A stretch of DNA of 64,000 nt from positions 3,968,001 to 4,032,000 of the forward strand of contig NZ_CP118527.1 of assembly GCF_028885415.1 (NCBI RefSeq), written 5' to 3'. A model generated the notes under the pieces. It had not been told where the DNA came from and searched no databases. It saw nothing but the letters and a program-made list of their open reading frames with translations. Shown here in pieces: positions 15,706-28,265 of this stretch. The position numbers and the translations under genes were made by a program. This stretch comes from Streptomyces coeruleorubidus (GTDB taxonomy: Bacteria > Actinomycetota > Actinomycetes > Streptomycetales > Streptomycetaceae). Each line of letters starts with the position of its first letter. The first letter of the stretch is position 1.

Positions 15706-16665
15706 TCACGCCGTGACGCGGATACGCCAGTCAAGCGGCACGGCGGTTTCGAGCACCCGGGCACGCTTGTCGTGGACGGCGACATGCCGAAGCCGCTTTG
15801 CCGTCGCCCCGGTGGAGACGCGGACCGGGCCGGAGGGGGTGTCGAGACGCAAGGAGCGAGCCGCGCGGGAGCACGCCTCGTACGCCGGGTCGCTGTCGTG
15901 GGCCAGGCGCGAGGGCAGCGTCCCCGAAACGGCCGTCCCCGCCGCCAGACACACGCTCCCCGTCAGTGCCAGGGCCGGATGCCAGCCGGAGACCGTCACC
16001 GCACGGACCGACAACCGCCCGGGGCGGTAGGAGCCCACCGCCGCGACCTTGGGGAGCGCGCCCCGCGGCGGCATCCCCAGCAGCCGGGCCGCCGCCGCCC
16101 GCACCGCGATCAGCCGCCCGAGCACCGCCGGCCCCGCGGTGAAGAGCGCGTGCTCCGAGTCCAGCCCGAGGTCGCGGGCGTCGACGAAGACGTACGGATT
16201 GCCGTACCGGACGATCGACACCGTGAGCCCGCGGAGCCGGTCGGCGGGGCGGCCGGTGGGCAGCAGGTCCGCGCGCGCGGCGAATCGCTCCAGCCGTACC
16301 GTGTACGTCCCGTGCGGCTCCGGCACGCACACCACCGTGTCCCCGGTGGTCACCGCCCGCACCCGCACCGCCCCGAGCCGTCCGGTGCCGACGACGGCCG
16401 CGAGCAACGAGTGGCCGCACCCGGTCCGGAAGTCGAAGCCGTCCGGCAGACATTGCACGAAGCGGTAGTCCAGGTCGTACGACGGATCGGCGGATGTCCC
16501 GATCAGTGCCAGCTTGCGGATGTGGCCGCGCCCCGTACGCTCCAGCCACCGCCGTACGACGGTGAGTTCCGCGCACGACGCCAGGGCGCCGGCCGGGAGC
16601 CGGTCCCTGTGCAGCACGAGGGTCGGCCCGGGCGCGCCTTCGGCCTGGACGATGTCGCCGATCAC
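15706..16665 (-). CDS. PrpF family protein (putative isomerase)
   Basis: Predicted 319-residue protein of the diaminopimelate-epimerase-like PrpF family, known from 2-methyl-aconitate isomerase. Visible signatures are RKLALIGTSADPSYDLDYRF, then FDFRTGCGHSLLAAV (active-site Cys region), GNPYVFVDARDLG and KVAAVGSY in the second lobe. The GTG start at 16665 overlaps the asparagine-synthetase stop as GTGA, showing translational coupling. It may isomerise or racemise an acidic intermediate; the actual substrate cannot be read from sequence. A 140-base gap follows before the SDR gene. Confidence 0.75.
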   Translation of the reverse strand: MIGDIVQAEGAPGPTLVLHRDRLPAGALASCAELTVVRRWLERTGRGHIRKLALIGTSADPSYDLDYRFVQCLPDGFDFRTGCGHSLLAAVVGTGRLGAVRVRAVTTGDTVVCVPEPHGTYTVRLERFAARADLLPTGRPADRLRGLTVSIVRYGNPYVFVDARDLGLDSEHALFTAGPAVLGRLIAVRAAAARLLGMPPRGALPKVAAVGSYRPGRLSVRAVTVSGWHPALALTGSVCLAAGTAVSGTLPSRLAHDSDPAYEACSRAARSLRLDTPSGPVRVSTGATAKRLRHVAVHDKRARVLETAVPLDWRIRVTA

Positions 16666-18437
16666 GCCGCGCAGCCGACGGAGACCCGCAGTCCCTGGAC
16701 GACTTCGGTCCACAACTCGTGCACGGCCAGCGCCCACAGGGTGAGGGCGTCCTGGTGCGAGGGGTGTGCCGCGTGCCGGGCCAGCAACGCCCGCACCCGC
16801 TCCGGCCGCAACTGCCCGGTCCGCGTCAGCCGGGAAGGTGCGAGCAGTTCACGCACCGGTTCGAACAGCGGGCCTCCGGGGGCGAGCATGGCGGCGAGGG
16901 GCAAGGTGAAGGGCTGCTTGGGCCTGTTCAGCACGGTCTGCGGCAGCAGGTCGCGCCCTGCTTCGTACAGCGCGCGTTTGCCGTGCCGCTGCTCGGCAGG
17001 CAGTCCGCGGGCCACCGCCGCGACGGCCGACTGGCAGAACGGAATCCTGGCCTCCACCGCCCAGGCCATGCTGAGGTGGTCGACGCGGCGCAGATGGTAG
17101 GCGGGCAGCCTCCAGCGCGTCTCGAAGCCGGTGAGGGTGCTGACGCGGTCGGCGCGAGAGGCACGCAGCTCGGCCGTGATCCGGTCGGCGGCGGAGCCGT
17201 GCTCGGCGATGAAGGCCCGGTAGTCGGGGGTGTAGAGCCACTCGCGCGTCAGGCGCGGAGCGGCGCCGAGTGCGTCGACGTACGCCGCGGTCCAGTCGGT
17301 GCCCTCGGGCGCGGCCAGGGCGGCGCGCACCCGGTCGTAGCCGCCGAAGAGTTCGTCGGCGCCGTCTCCGGTGAGGGCCACCGTGAAGCCCGCTGCGCGC
17401 ACGGCCCGGAAGAGTGCGTAGGTGCTCAGTGTGATGGGATCAGCGTTGGGCTGGCCCAGGTGCCGGATGGTCCGGGTGAGCAGGGACGCGAACTCGGCGG
17501 GGTCGACGTCGACCTGGTGGTGGACGGTGCGGGCACGCCGGGCCACGGCCTTGGCGTAGGTGTGTTCGGCGTCCGGCCAGCGGCCGCGGTAGCCGAGGTG
17601 GAAAGTGTGCAGCGGCGCGGCGTGCTCCGCGGCGAGCGCGGTCACGAGCCCGGAGTCCAGGCCGCCACTCGTGACGGCGCAGATCGGGGCATCGGCTTCG
17701 GCCAGCCGGTGCACCTCACGGCGCAGCGTGTCCAGCACGCCGGCAGCCGGTGCCGGTGCGGCCTGACGTGGACGACGGCGCAGGACGCGCAGGCCTTCGG
17801 TGCCGCGGGCCACGGCGGTGGCGCCGGGTGGCAGGTTGCGGATACCGCGCAGGGCGGTTTCGGTGCCGAAGGGTGTCTTGGTGGCCAGTACGGTGTCGAG
17901 GGTCTCCTCGCGCGGATCGGCCGGCACCTCGTCGAAGGCGAGCAGCGCCGGGATCTCGGAGGCGAACCGCAGCGCGCCATCGGGTCCCTGGTGGTAGTGC
18001 AGGGGCTTCATGCCCATCTCGTCGACCGCGAGGAGGAGTTGGGGCAGCGGCCCCCGCAGGTCGAGGACGGCGATCGCGAACATGCCGTCCAGGTGGTCCG
18101 CGAAGGCCGGGCCGTATTCGGCGTACAGCGCGGGCAGGAGGCTGCCGTCACAGGCGTCGGGGAAGCGGTGGCCGCGCGCGGTCAGGTGCCGGCGAAGCTC
18201 ACGGTGGTTGTAGATCTCACCGTTGAGGACGGCGGTGATGCCTGGTGCGGTCGGCAGCCGGAAGGGCTGGGAGCCGCCCGTCGGGTCGGTGACGGCGAGC
18301 CGGTCGCAGCCGAGCGACCAGCCGCGTCCGGCGAGTACACCGCGCTCGTCGGGGCCGCCGTGGCGCTGCCGGGCCGACACCGTGGCCAGCTCGGGGCCTG
18401 TGGCCGCCGCGGCGAAGGAGCCGAAGATCCTGCACAT
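16662..18437 (-). CDS. glutamine-hydrolysing asparagine synthetase-like amidotransferase
   Basis: Predicted 591-residue class II amidotransferase. The N-terminal nucleophile is Cys2 (MCRIFGSF), followed by RQRHGGPDERG and LNGEIYNHRELR of the glutaminase domain. The C-terminal synthetase domain has the pyrophosphate loop SGGLDSGLVTALA and TGDGADELFGGYDR. The ATG at 18437 has GGAGG 9 bases upstream. In clusters such enzymes form amides or cyclise beta-amino acids, as well as making asparagine. It leads the PrpF-SDR-MetRS-like-glycosyltransferase series on the minus strand and is divergent from the deacetylase, so this promoter region starts that half of the cluster. Confidence 0.85.
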   Translation of the reverse strand: MCRIFGSFAAAATGPELATVSARQRHGGPDERGVLAGRGWSLGCDRLAVTDPTGGSQPFRLPTAPGITAVLNGEIYNHRELRRHLTARGHRFPDACDGSLLPALYAEYGPAFADHLDGMFAIAVLDLRGPLPQLLLAVDEMGMKPLHYHQGPDGALRFASEIPALLAFDEVPADPREETLDTVLATKTPFGTETALRGIRNLPPGATAVARGTEGLRVLRRRPRQAAPAPAAGVLDTLRREVHRLAEADAPICAVTSGGLDSGLVTALAAEHAAPLHTFHLGYRGRWPDAEHTYAKAVARRARTVHHQVDVDPAEFASLLTRTIRHLGQPNADPITLSTYALFRAVRAAGFTVALTGDGADELFGGYDRVRAALAAPEGTDWTAAYVDALGAAPRLTREWLYTPDYRAFIAEHGSAADRITAELRASRADRVSTLTGFETRWRLPAYHLRRVDHLSMAWAVEARIPFCQSAVAAVARGLPAEQRHGKRALYEAGRDLLPQTVLNRPKQPFTLPLAAMLAPGGPLFEPVRELLAPSRLTRTGQLRPERVRALLARHAAHPSHQDALTLWALAVHELWTEVVQGLRVSVGCAA

Positions 18438-18572
18438 GCCGGTACCTCCGGGGTCTTGTATCCACCAATGTTTTGAATCTACCAAATCTTTGGCTGGCAC
18501 GTAAGTGCCATGTCGCAGACACGCCACGGGCAACGCCTTGTCGCCCTGCCGTGTGGTCAACAGGCTTGCCTC
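18438..18572. promoter_or_regulatory. divergent promoter of amidotransferase and deacetylase genes
   Basis: On the minus strand TTGGTA, a 17-base spacer and GATACA form a plausible promoter for the amidotransferase gene. The same stretch carries GAATCTACC (18475-18483), close to the AATCTACGA motif at 11658 and 33111, and CCAAA-tc-TTTGG as a small dyad. Confidence 0.45.
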
Positions 18573-19313
18573 ATGGACGAGTTCAAGGCCGACTCCCCCG
18601 ACCGCGGCGCTCCCGAGACCCTGCTCGTGGTGGCCGCGCACCCGGACGACATCGAGTTCTGCGTGAGCGGCACGGTGATGCAGTGGATCGCGCGCGGCAC
18701 CCGCGCGACGTACTGCATCGTCACGGACGGCGACGCGGGAGGCTATGACGAGCGGCTGCCGCGCCAGGCGATGGCGGATCTGCGCCGCGCGGAACAGGTC
18801 CACTCGGCCAAGCTCAGCGGAGTGCACGAGGTCCGCTTCCTCGGCTACCCCGACAGCTTCGTCGAGCCGAGCGTCGAACTGCGCCGCGACCTGTGCCGCG
18901 TGATCCGCCAGGTACGGCCCACGCGCGCGATCGTCCCCAGCCCGGAGATCAACTGGGCGCGGGTCGCGGACCTGCACCCCGACCACCGTGCCGTCGGTGA
19001 CGCGGCCCTGCGGGCGGTCTACCCCGAGGCGCGCAACCCGTTCGCGCACCCCGAACTCCTCAAGGACGAGGGCCTGGAACCCTGGGTCGTCCCCGAGCTG
19101 TGGCTCATGACCGGGCCGAGGCCCAACCAGTACGTCGACGTCACGGCCGTCTTCGACCGGAAGGTCGACGCCCTGCGCATCCACACCTCGCAGACCGCCC
19201 ACTTCGACGACCTGGCCGGCCTGCTGCGCGACTGGCTCACCGAACACGCCAGGGCGGGCGGCCTGCCACCGGGCCGCCTCGCCGAGGCCTTCCAGATCGT
19301 GAAGACGGACTGA
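18573..19313 (+). CDS. LmbE/MshB-like GlcNAc deacetylase family protein
   Basis: Predicted 246-residue zinc deacetylase of the PIG-L/LmbE family. The metal motif AHPDD is at about residues 22-26 and the third-ligand motif HPDH is in DLHPDHRAVGDAALRA. Relatives include MshB (GlcNAc-inositol deacetylase), mycothiol-conjugate amidase and aminoglycoside deacetylases. It is the only plus-strand gene of the cluster core, divergent from the amidotransferase gene, and converges with the DinB-like gene that starts the next block. With the MshA-like enzyme it supplies the two steps needed to make a glucosaminyl compound. ATG 18573 was preferred; ATG 18510 is in frame but lacks a ribosome site too. Confidence 0.85.
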   Translation: MDEFKADSPDRGAPETLLVVAAHPDDIEFCVSGTVMQWIARGTRATYCIVTDGDAGGYDERLPRQAMADLRRAEQVHSAKLSGVHEVRFLGYPDSFVEPSVELRRDLCRVIRQVRPTRAIVPSPEINWARVADLHPDHRAVGDAALRAVYPEARNPFAHPELLKDEGLEPWVVPELWLMTGPRPNQYVDVTAVFDRKVDALRIHTSQTAHFDDLAGLLRDWLTEHARAGGLPPGRLAEAFQIVKTD

Positions 19314-19323
19314 GCCGACCGGG

Positions 19324-20004
19324 TCACCGGTAGATGCACAGCTCCTGCTCCGTCGCACCGTGCAGTTCGTAGCGCGTCCCGACGAGCGGGCGGCCCGTGT
19401 AGAGGCGCATCAGTGTCGGCACGTCACCCCAGAACTGCGCGACCGGACGGTCCTCGGTCTCGTCACCGAGGACCAGCGGCGGCGTGCTGCAGGAAAGGAA
19501 CGCGTGCAGGCGCGGGGTGTTCCGTCTGCGGCTGGTCACTTCGAGAAGCGGCAGCGCGTACTCGGTGCTCCTGCCGCCGTAGGCCCCCGGCTCGCCGAAC
19601 GCCTCACGTACGTCGCCGGCGTGCACCCACTCCCCCAGCGCGACCGCGTCCAGCCGACCGTCCTTGTGACCGGCGATGACGTCTCCCGCCTCGGTGAAGC
19701 CTCGCTCCAACTCGTCGAGGACGCGGCTCAGCGGCCAGTCCTCGCGCTCCGCGACATCGGCGGCGTTCGACTCCGGCAGGAACACGCCTTCCTCGAGGCG
19801 GCCCTCGACGATACGGACCAGTGCGGCACCGCAGTGCGCGAGGAGCTGACGCACGGTCCAACCGGGGCAGGCCGTGCGCAGTTCGAACCGCTCCTTGCCG
19901 GAGGCGCGGAGCAGGGGCATCAGGGCGTCGCGCTCGGTGCGGAGCAGCCGACCGGGCAGCTCCGGATCCCGCTCGGACTCCTCGTACGCGGAGTACTCGG
20001 ACAT
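19324..20004 (-). CDS. mycothiol-dependent maleylpyruvate isomerase family protein
   Basis: Predicted 226-residue member of the DinB-like MDMPI family. The N-terminal four-helix bundle has CPGWTVRQLLAHCG with a metal His, and LGEWVHAGDVREAFG with the other Glu/His ligands, followed by a C-terminal sterol-carrier-like domain (GRPLVGTRYELHG). Members use mycothiol as cofactor or act as thiol transferases. It is the last gene of the methyl-cycle operon, 18 bases after the SahH stop, and its presence inside the cluster hints at a thiol-conjugated intermediate. That is inference. Confidence 0.8.
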   Translation of the reverse strand: MSEYSAYEESERDPELPGRLLRTERDALMPLLRASGKERFELRTACPGWTVRQLLAHCGAALVRIVEGRLEEGVFLPESNAADVAEREDWPLSRVLDELERGFTEAGDVIAGHKDGRLDAVALGEWVHAGDVREAFGEPGAYGGRSTEYALPLLEVTSRRRNTPRLHAFLSCSTPPLVLGDETEDRPVAQFWGDVPTLMRLYTGRPLVGTRYELHGATEQELCIYR

Positions 20005-20022
20005 CGTGTCTTCACCGCCTGC

Positions 20023-22299
<2,277 letters not shown>

Positions 22300-22303
<4 letters not shown>

Positions 22304-25300
22304 GGGCGGCCTCCCGCATTGAAGTAGCTCGCCTCGGGGTGGTGGACGACGATCGCGTCCGTGGACTGCTCCGGGTGGAGCTGGAACTCCTCGGAGAGCG
22401 CCACGCCGATCCGCTCCGGCCGCAGCAGGCCGGCGATCTTGCCGCGGTCTTCCAGGTCGGGGCAGGCCGGGTAGCCGAGCGAGTAACGGCAGCCCTGGTA
22501 CCGGGTACGGAGCATGCCGTCCAGGCCGGCCGGGTCGTGAACGCCGATGCCGAGTTCCGCGCGGACACGGGCGTGCCAGTACTCGGCGAGCGCCTCGGCC
22601 AACTGCACGGACAGGCCGTGCAGTTCCAGGTAGTCGCGGTAGGCGTCGGACTCGAACAGTTCGGCCGTGGCCTGACCGATCCGCGAGCCGACGGTGACGA
22701 TCTGGAGCCCCACGACATCGACCTGGCCGCTCTCCTCCGGGCGGAAGAAGTCGGCCAGGCAGAAGCGCCGGCCGCGGTCCTGACGGGGGAAGGTGAAACG
22801 GGTGCGCTCGGTGCCGTGCCCGTCCAGGACGATCAGGTCGTCGTCCTTCGACACACACGGGAAGTAGCCGTAGACCACGGCGGCTTCGAGAAGGTTCTCG
22901 GTCCGCAGCCGGTCCAGCCACATCCGCAGCCTGGGCCGCCCCACGGATTCGATCATGTCCCGCGTGAGGCCCCACTGGCCCTTGAACAGGGCGCCCTCGT
23001 CCAGCCAGGAGGCGTACTCCTTCAAGGGAATGCCCTTGACGACGCGGGTGCCGAAGAACGGCGGTGTCGGCACGGGATTGCCGGTGGCCACGTCCGAGCG
23101 CCGTGGGCTCTCCGCCGGCCGCTCCGTGTTCCGCACCGTGGCGGCGGCCTTGACCCGGCGCTGTCTGAGTTCCGGGAGAGCGGCTCCTGGGATGCCCCGT
23201 TTCACCGCCATAAGCGCGTCCATCAGACGCAGGCCCTCGAAGGCGTCGCGGGCGTAGCGGACCTCGCCCTGGTAGATCTCGTGCAGGTCCTGCTCGACGT
23301 AGGCGCGGGTCAGGGCGGCACCGCCGAGGATGACCGGGAAGCGGGCGGCCAGACCCCGGGAGTTCAGCTCCTCCAGGTTCTCCTTCATGATCACCGTGGA
23401 CTTGACCAGGAGCCCGGACATGCCGATGACATCGGCCCTGTGCTCCTCGGCGGCGTCCAGGATCGCCGAGACCGGCTGCTTGATCCCCAGGTTGACGACG
23501 TTGTAGCCGTTGTTGGTCAAGATGATGTCGACCAGGTTCTTGCCGATGTCATGCACATCGCCGCGCACGGTGGCCAGCACGATCGTGCCCTTGCCGGCCT
23601 CGTCGCCCTCGACCTTCTCCATGTGCGGCTCGAGATGGGACACCGCCGTCTTCATCACCTCGGCCGACTGCAGCACGAACGGCAGCTGCATCTGGCCGGA
23701 ACCGAACAGCTCACCGACGACCTTCATACCCTCCAGCAGCGTCTCGTTGACGATGTCCAGGGCCGGGCGCGACTGCAAGGCCTCATCGAGGTCGGCCTCC
23801 AGGCCGTTGCGCTCACCGTCGATGATGCGCCGCTTCAGGCGCTCGTCCAGCGGCAGCGCGGCCAGCTCCTCGGCCTTGCCCGCCTTCAGGGACTTGGCCG
23901 TGGCACCCTCGAACAACTGCATCAGCTTCTGCAACGGGTCATAGCCCTCGGCGCGCCGGTCGTAGATGAGGTCCAGAGCCGTTTGGACCTCCTCCTCGGA
24001 GAAGCGGGCGATCGGCAGGATCTTCGAGGCGTGCACGATCGCCGAGTCCAATCCCGCCTTGACACACTCGTCCAGGAAGACCGAGTTGAGCAGGATCCGG
24101 GCGGCCGGGTTGAGGCCGAAGGAGATGTTCGACAGGCCCAGCGTGGTCTGCACACGCGGGTGGCGCCGCTTCAGCTCACGGATGCCCTCGATGGTGGCGA
24201 TCCCGTCGCCCCGGGACTCCTCCTGGCCCGTGCAGATGGTGAAGGTCAGGCAGTCGACGAGGATGTCCTCCTCGTGGATGCCCCAGTTCCCGGTCAGGTC
24301 CTCGATCAGCCGCTCGGCGATCTCGACCTTCTTCTCCGCGGTGCGGGCCTGGCCCTCCTCGTCGATGGTCAGCGCGATCAGCGCGGCACCGTGCTCCCTG
24401 GCCAGCTGCGTGACCTTGGCGAAACGGGACTCCGGACCGTCACCGTCCTCGTAGTTCACCGAGTTGATCACCGCGCGGCCGCCGAGCTTTTCCAGACCGG
24501 CCCGGATCACCTCGACCTCGGTGGAGTCCAGCACGATCGGCAGCGTGGAAGCCGTGGCGAAGCGGCCGGCCAGTTCCTCCATGTCGGCCACACCGTCCCG
24601 GCCGACGTAGTCCACGCACAGGTCCAGCATGTGCGCGCCCTCACGGATCTGCTCCCGGGCCATCTCCACACAGTCGTCCCAGCGGCCCTCCAGCATGGCC
24701 TCACGGAACTTCTTCGAACCGTTGGCGTTCGTCCGCTCACCGATCGCCAGGTAGGAGGTGTCCTGCCGGAAGGGCACCGACTGATACAGCGACGCCGCAC
24801 CCGGCTCGGGCCTCGGATCACGGGGCGGCACCTCAAGGTCCCGCACCCGTTCCACGATCTGGCGCAGGTGCTCGGGCGTCGTCCCACAGCAGCCGCCGAC
24901 CAGAGACAGGCCGTACTCGCGCACGAACGTCTCCTGCGCATCCGCCAGCTCGGGAGCGGTCAGCGGGTAGTGCGCCCCGTCCTTGGTCAGCACGGGCAGG
25001 CCGGCGTTGGGCATGCAGGAGAGCGGGATGCGCGAGTGCCGGGACAGGTGGCGCAGGTGCTCGCTCATCTCCGCCGGACCCGTCGCGCAGTTCAGGCCGA
25101 TCATGTCGATGCCCAGCGGCTCCAGCGCGGTCAGCGCCGCGCCGATCTCCGAGCCCAGCAACATCGTGCCGGTCGTCTCGACCGTGACCGACACCAGCAC
25201 CGGCACGTCCACGTCCGTCGCGGCCAACGCTCGTTTCGCGCCCAGCACCGCGGCCTTCGTCTGCAGCAGGTCCTGCGTCGTCTCCACCAGCAGCGCGTCC

Positions 25301-25770
25301 GCGCCGCCCGCGAGCAGGCCCTCGGCGTTCCGCTGGTAGGCGTCCCGGACCGCGTGGAAGGCGATGTGGCCCAGCGTGGGCAGCTTCGTGCCGGGCCCCA
25401 TGGAGCCCAGCACCCAGCGCGGGCGCCCGTCGCGGGCGGTGAACTCGTCGGCCGCCTCCCGGGCGACCCGGGCGCCGGCCTGCGAGAGCTCGAAGGTCCG
25501 CTCGGCGATCCCGTACTCCCCCAGGGCGGCGAGGTTCGCGCCGAAGGTGTTGGTCTCCACGCAGTCGACGCCCACGGCGAAGTACGCGTCGTGGACCGAC
25601 CGGACGATGTCCGGTCGCGTCACGTTCAAGATCTCGTTACAGCCCTCCAGGTTCCGGAAGTCGTCCAGCGTGGGGTCCTGTGCCTGGAGCATGGTGCCCA
25701 TCGCCCCGTCCGCCACCACCACACGGGTGGCGAGCGCCGTCCTCAGACCGTCGCCGCGCGTCCCCGTCAC
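22300..25770 (-). CDS. metH: cobalamin-dependent methionine synthase
   Basis: Predicted 1156-residue MetH with all four modules: homocysteine domain with zinc ligands in GLNCATGP and [10 protein letters not shown], methyltetrahydrofolate (pterin) domain after [16 protein letters not shown], cobalamin cap and binding domain with DVHDIGK (Asp738 to Lys744, His740 as cobalt ligand), and a C-terminal SAM-dependent reactivation domain with [14 protein letters not shown]. The length is close to that of the E. coli enzyme. The GTG start overlaps the adenosine-kinase stop and the end overlaps metF. It remethylates homocysteine in the operon's SAM cycle. Confidence 0.96.
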
Positions 25771-26750
25771 GACAGCCCCCGCAGATGAGCCACGAGGTGC
25801 GCGGCGCACCCCACTCCGTAGGTGGCCCGCAGCCGCGCGAGCAGCGCGTCGCGGTACAGCCGGTACTCCTGCGTGCCGACGTAGTCCAGGACCGTGGCGG
25901 CCAGGACGCAGCCGAGTTGGGCGGCGCACTTCTCCGGCACGCCCCACGCCACGCCCGCGAGGAATCCCGCGCGGAAGGCGTCACCGACTCCGGTGGGGTC
26001 CACGACGCCCGACACCTCGACCGCGGGAACGGCCAGGGCCTGGCGCCCGTCCCTGCGGATTCGGACGCCCGCTGCTGCGTGCGTGGTGACCCAGCAGCCG
26101 ACGCGGCGCAGGATCTCCGGAGCGGTCAGGCCGGTGCGGTCCTGCAGCAGCGCGGTCTCGTACTCGTTGGTGAACAGCCAGCGTGCGCCGTCGATCAGTT
26201 CGAGGACGTCGTCCTTGCTCAGGCGCGCCAGTTGCTGGGACGGGTCTGCTGCGAAGGGGATGCCCAGTGAGCGGCAGGCCCGAGTGTGCCGGAGCATGGC
26301 CTCGGGGTCGTCGGGCGAGACCATCACCAGTCCGAGCCGGCCGACCCGCTCCACGACCGTCCGCAGGTCGATCCGGCGGGCTTGCGCCATGGCGCCGGCG
26401 TAGAAGGTCGCGATCTGGTTCTGCATCCGGTCGGTCGTGCACACGAAGCGTGCCGTGTGATGCTCCTCGCTGACCAGCACGGAGTCGGTGTCGACCCCGT
26501 GCTGCTTCAGCCGGATCCGGTAGGGCTCGAAGTCGCCGCCGACCGCGCCGACGAGCACCGGCCGCATGCCGAGCAGCCCGAGGCCGAAGGAGATGTTCGC
26601 TGCCACGCCGCCGCTACGGATCTCCAGCCGGTCGGCGAGGAAGGACAGGGAGACACGGTCGAGGCGGTCGGCCAGAAGCTGGTCGGTGAAGCTCCCCGGG
26701 AACGACATCAGATGGTCGGTGGCGATGGAGCCCGTGACAGCGATGCGCAT
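25767..26750 (-). CDS. adenosine kinase (PfkB family)
   Basis: Predicted 327-residue PfkB-type kinase that closely follows the actinobacterial adenosine kinase pattern as I remember it for mycobacterial AdoK: MRIAVTGSIATDHLMSFPG at the N-terminus, RSGGVAANISFGLG, FAADPSQQLARLS, and the catalytic DPTGVGDAFRAGFLAG near the C-terminus. It would phosphorylate adenosine released by SahH to AMP, pulling the SAH equilibrium forward. It lies 1 base after the metK stop and overlaps metH (GTGA), which strongly supports the methyl-cycle role. Confidence 0.9.
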   Translation of the reverse strand: MRIAVTGSIATDHLMSFPGSFTDQLLADRLDRVSLSFLADRLEIRSGGVAANISFGLGLLGMRPVLVGAVGGDFEPYRIRLKQHGVDTDSVLVSEEHHTARFVCTTDRMQNQIATFYAGAMAQARRIDLRTVVERVGRLGLVMVSPDDPEAMLRHTRACRSLGIPFAADPSQQLARLSKDDVLELIDGARWLFTNEYETALLQDRTGLTAPEILRRVGCWVTTHAAAGVRIRRDGRQALAVPAVEVSGVVDPTGVGDAFRAGFLAGVAWGVPEKCAAQLGCVLAATVLDYVGTQEYRLYRDALLARLRATYGVGCAAHLVAHLRGLS

Positions 26751-26751
26751 C

Positions 26752-27975
26752 TCAGCCCTCCACAGCCCTGAGCAGGGCCTCGACCCGGTCCGTGGACTCC
26801 CATGAGAAATCCGGGAGTTCACGCCCGAAGTGGCCGTACGCCGAGGTCCCGGCGTAGATCGGCCGCAACAGGTCCAGGTCACGGATGATCGCGGCAGGCC
26901 GCAGGTCGAACACTTCGGTGATGGCGGCCTGGATGCGGTCCACGGGCACGGATTCGGTGCCGAAGGTCTCGACGAACAGGCCGACGGGCTCGGCCTTGCC
27001 GATGGCGTAGGCGACCTGGACCTCGCAGCGGGTGGCGAGGCCCGCGGCGACGACGTTCTTGGCGACCCAGCGCATCGCGTACGCCGCCGAGCGGTCCACC
27101 TTGGAGGGGTCCTTGCCGGAGAAGGCGCCGCCGCCGTGGCGGGCCATGCCGCCGTACGTGTCGATGATGATCTTGCGGCCGGTCAGGCCGGCGTCGCCCA
27201 TGGGCCCTCCGACCTCGAACCGCCCGGTGGGGTTGACCAGCAGCCGGTAACCGTCGCTCTCCAGACTCAGGCCTTGTTCGGCCAGCGCCTTGAGCGTGGG
27301 CTCGACGACGAGGTCCCGGATGTCCGGGGCCAGGAGGCCGTCGAGGCTGATGTCGGGGGCGTGCTGGGAGGAGACGACGACGGTGTCCAGACGTACCGGC
27401 CAGTCGCCGTCGTACTCGATGGTGACCTGCGTCTTGCCGTCCGGCCGCAGGTAGGGGCAGGTTCCGTTCTTGCGGACCTCGGTCAGCCGCTCGGCCAGCC
27501 GGTGCGCGAGGTGGATCGGCAGGGGCATGAACTGAGGGGTGTCGTCGCAGGCGTACCCGAACATCAGGCCCTGGTCGCCCGCGCCCTGCCGGGACAGCTC
27601 GGCCTCTTCGTCCCTCTGGGAGACACCTTCGATCCGCGCCTCGTACGCGGAGTCCACCCCCTGCGCGATGTCGGGGGACTGGGATCCGATCGAGACCGAA
27701 ACACCGCAGGACGCCCCGTCGAAGCCTTTCGCGGAGGAGTCGTAGCCGATCTCCAGGATCGTGTCGCGCACGAGCTGGGCGATGGGGGCGTACGCGGTCG
27801 TGGTGACCTCGCCCGCGATGTGCACCTGCCCCGTGGTGATCAGGGTCTCCACGGCGACGCGCGCGGCCGGGTCCTGGGCGAGCAGCGCGTCCAGGACCGT
27901 GTCGCTGATCCGGTCGGCGATCTTGTCGGGATGGCCCTCGGTGACCGATTCGGAGGTGAAGAGCCTCCGGCCCAT
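26752..27975 (-). CDS. metK: S-adenosylmethionine synthetase
   Basis: Predicted 407-residue SAM synthetase making SAM from methionine and ATP. Signature motifs are [24 protein letters not shown] and [19 protein letters not shown], plus [14 protein letters not shown] at the end. Full length for the family. It starts 1 base after the carrier-protein stop and ends 1 base before the adenosine-kinase start. Presence next to SahH, MetH and MetF makes a complete cycle in one transcript, so it is probably a cluster-dedicated copy. Confidence 0.96.
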   Translation of the reverse strand: MGRRLFTSESVTEGHPDKIADRISDTVLDALLAQDPAARVAVETLITTGQVHIAGEVTTTAYAPIAQLVRDTILEIGYDSSAKGFDGASCGVSVSIGSQSPDIAQGVDSAYEARIEGVSQRDEEAELSRQGAGDQGLMFGYACDDTPQFMPLPIHLAHRLAERLTEVRKNGTCPYLRPDGKTQVTIEYDGDWPVRLDTVVVSSQHAPDISLDGLLAPDIRDLVVEPTLKALAEQGLSLESDGYRLLVNPTGRFEVGGPMGDAGLTGRKIIIDTYGGMARHGGGAFSGKDPSKVDRSAAYAMRWVAKNVVAAGLATRCEVQVAYAIGKAEPVGLFVETFGTESVPVDRIQAAITEVFDLRPAAIIRDLDLLRPIYAGTSAYGHFGRELPDFSWESTDRVEALLRAVEG

Positions 27976-27976
27976 C

Positions 27977-28219
27977 TCACTTCACCTCCGCACGGAAGAA
28001 GTTGGCGTCGATGGCGTCGAGGGTGCGGATGGCGTCGACCTCCAGGGTCTCCATCTCGATGGGGCGGCCGCTGTGCTGCTCCAGCAGGAAGACGAACTCG
28101 ACGAAGGACAGCGAGTCGATGAGGCGGTTCTCGATCAGGTCCAGGTCGCCCGGGATGTCCTCGCGGTCCGGGTGACGCTTGAGGATCCAGTCCTTGACCT
28201 GCTGCAGGGCCTCGCTCAT
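27977..28219 (-). CDS. acyl/aminoacyl carrier protein
   Basis: Predicted 80-residue carrier protein. The phosphopantetheine attachment Ser36 lies in [15 protein letters not shown], with flanking helices typical of small stand-alone carrier proteins. ATG 28219 was chosen because a GGAGCAC site precedes it. It sits 46 bases after its likely phosphopantetheinyl transferase and close to an amino acid:carrier protein ligase, so the load is probably an amino acid rather than a fatty acyl chain. Spacing of 1 base to metK shows co-translation. Confidence 0.9.
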   Translation of the reverse strand: MSEALQQVKDWILKRHPDREDIPGDLDLIENRLIDSLSFVEFVFLLEQHSGRPIEMETLEVDAIRTLDAIDANFFRAEVK

Positions 28220-28265
28220 GAGTGTGCTCCTCACGTTGCTGTGTACGGGTGGGTGGGCAGGCGTC

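Noticed and set aside
22339..25788. A 1149-codon open frame on the plus strand opposite metH, with several other long antisense frames
   Set aside because: High GC makes antisense frames stay open. Their translations show no domain and the minus strand carries unmistakable MetH motifs in order.
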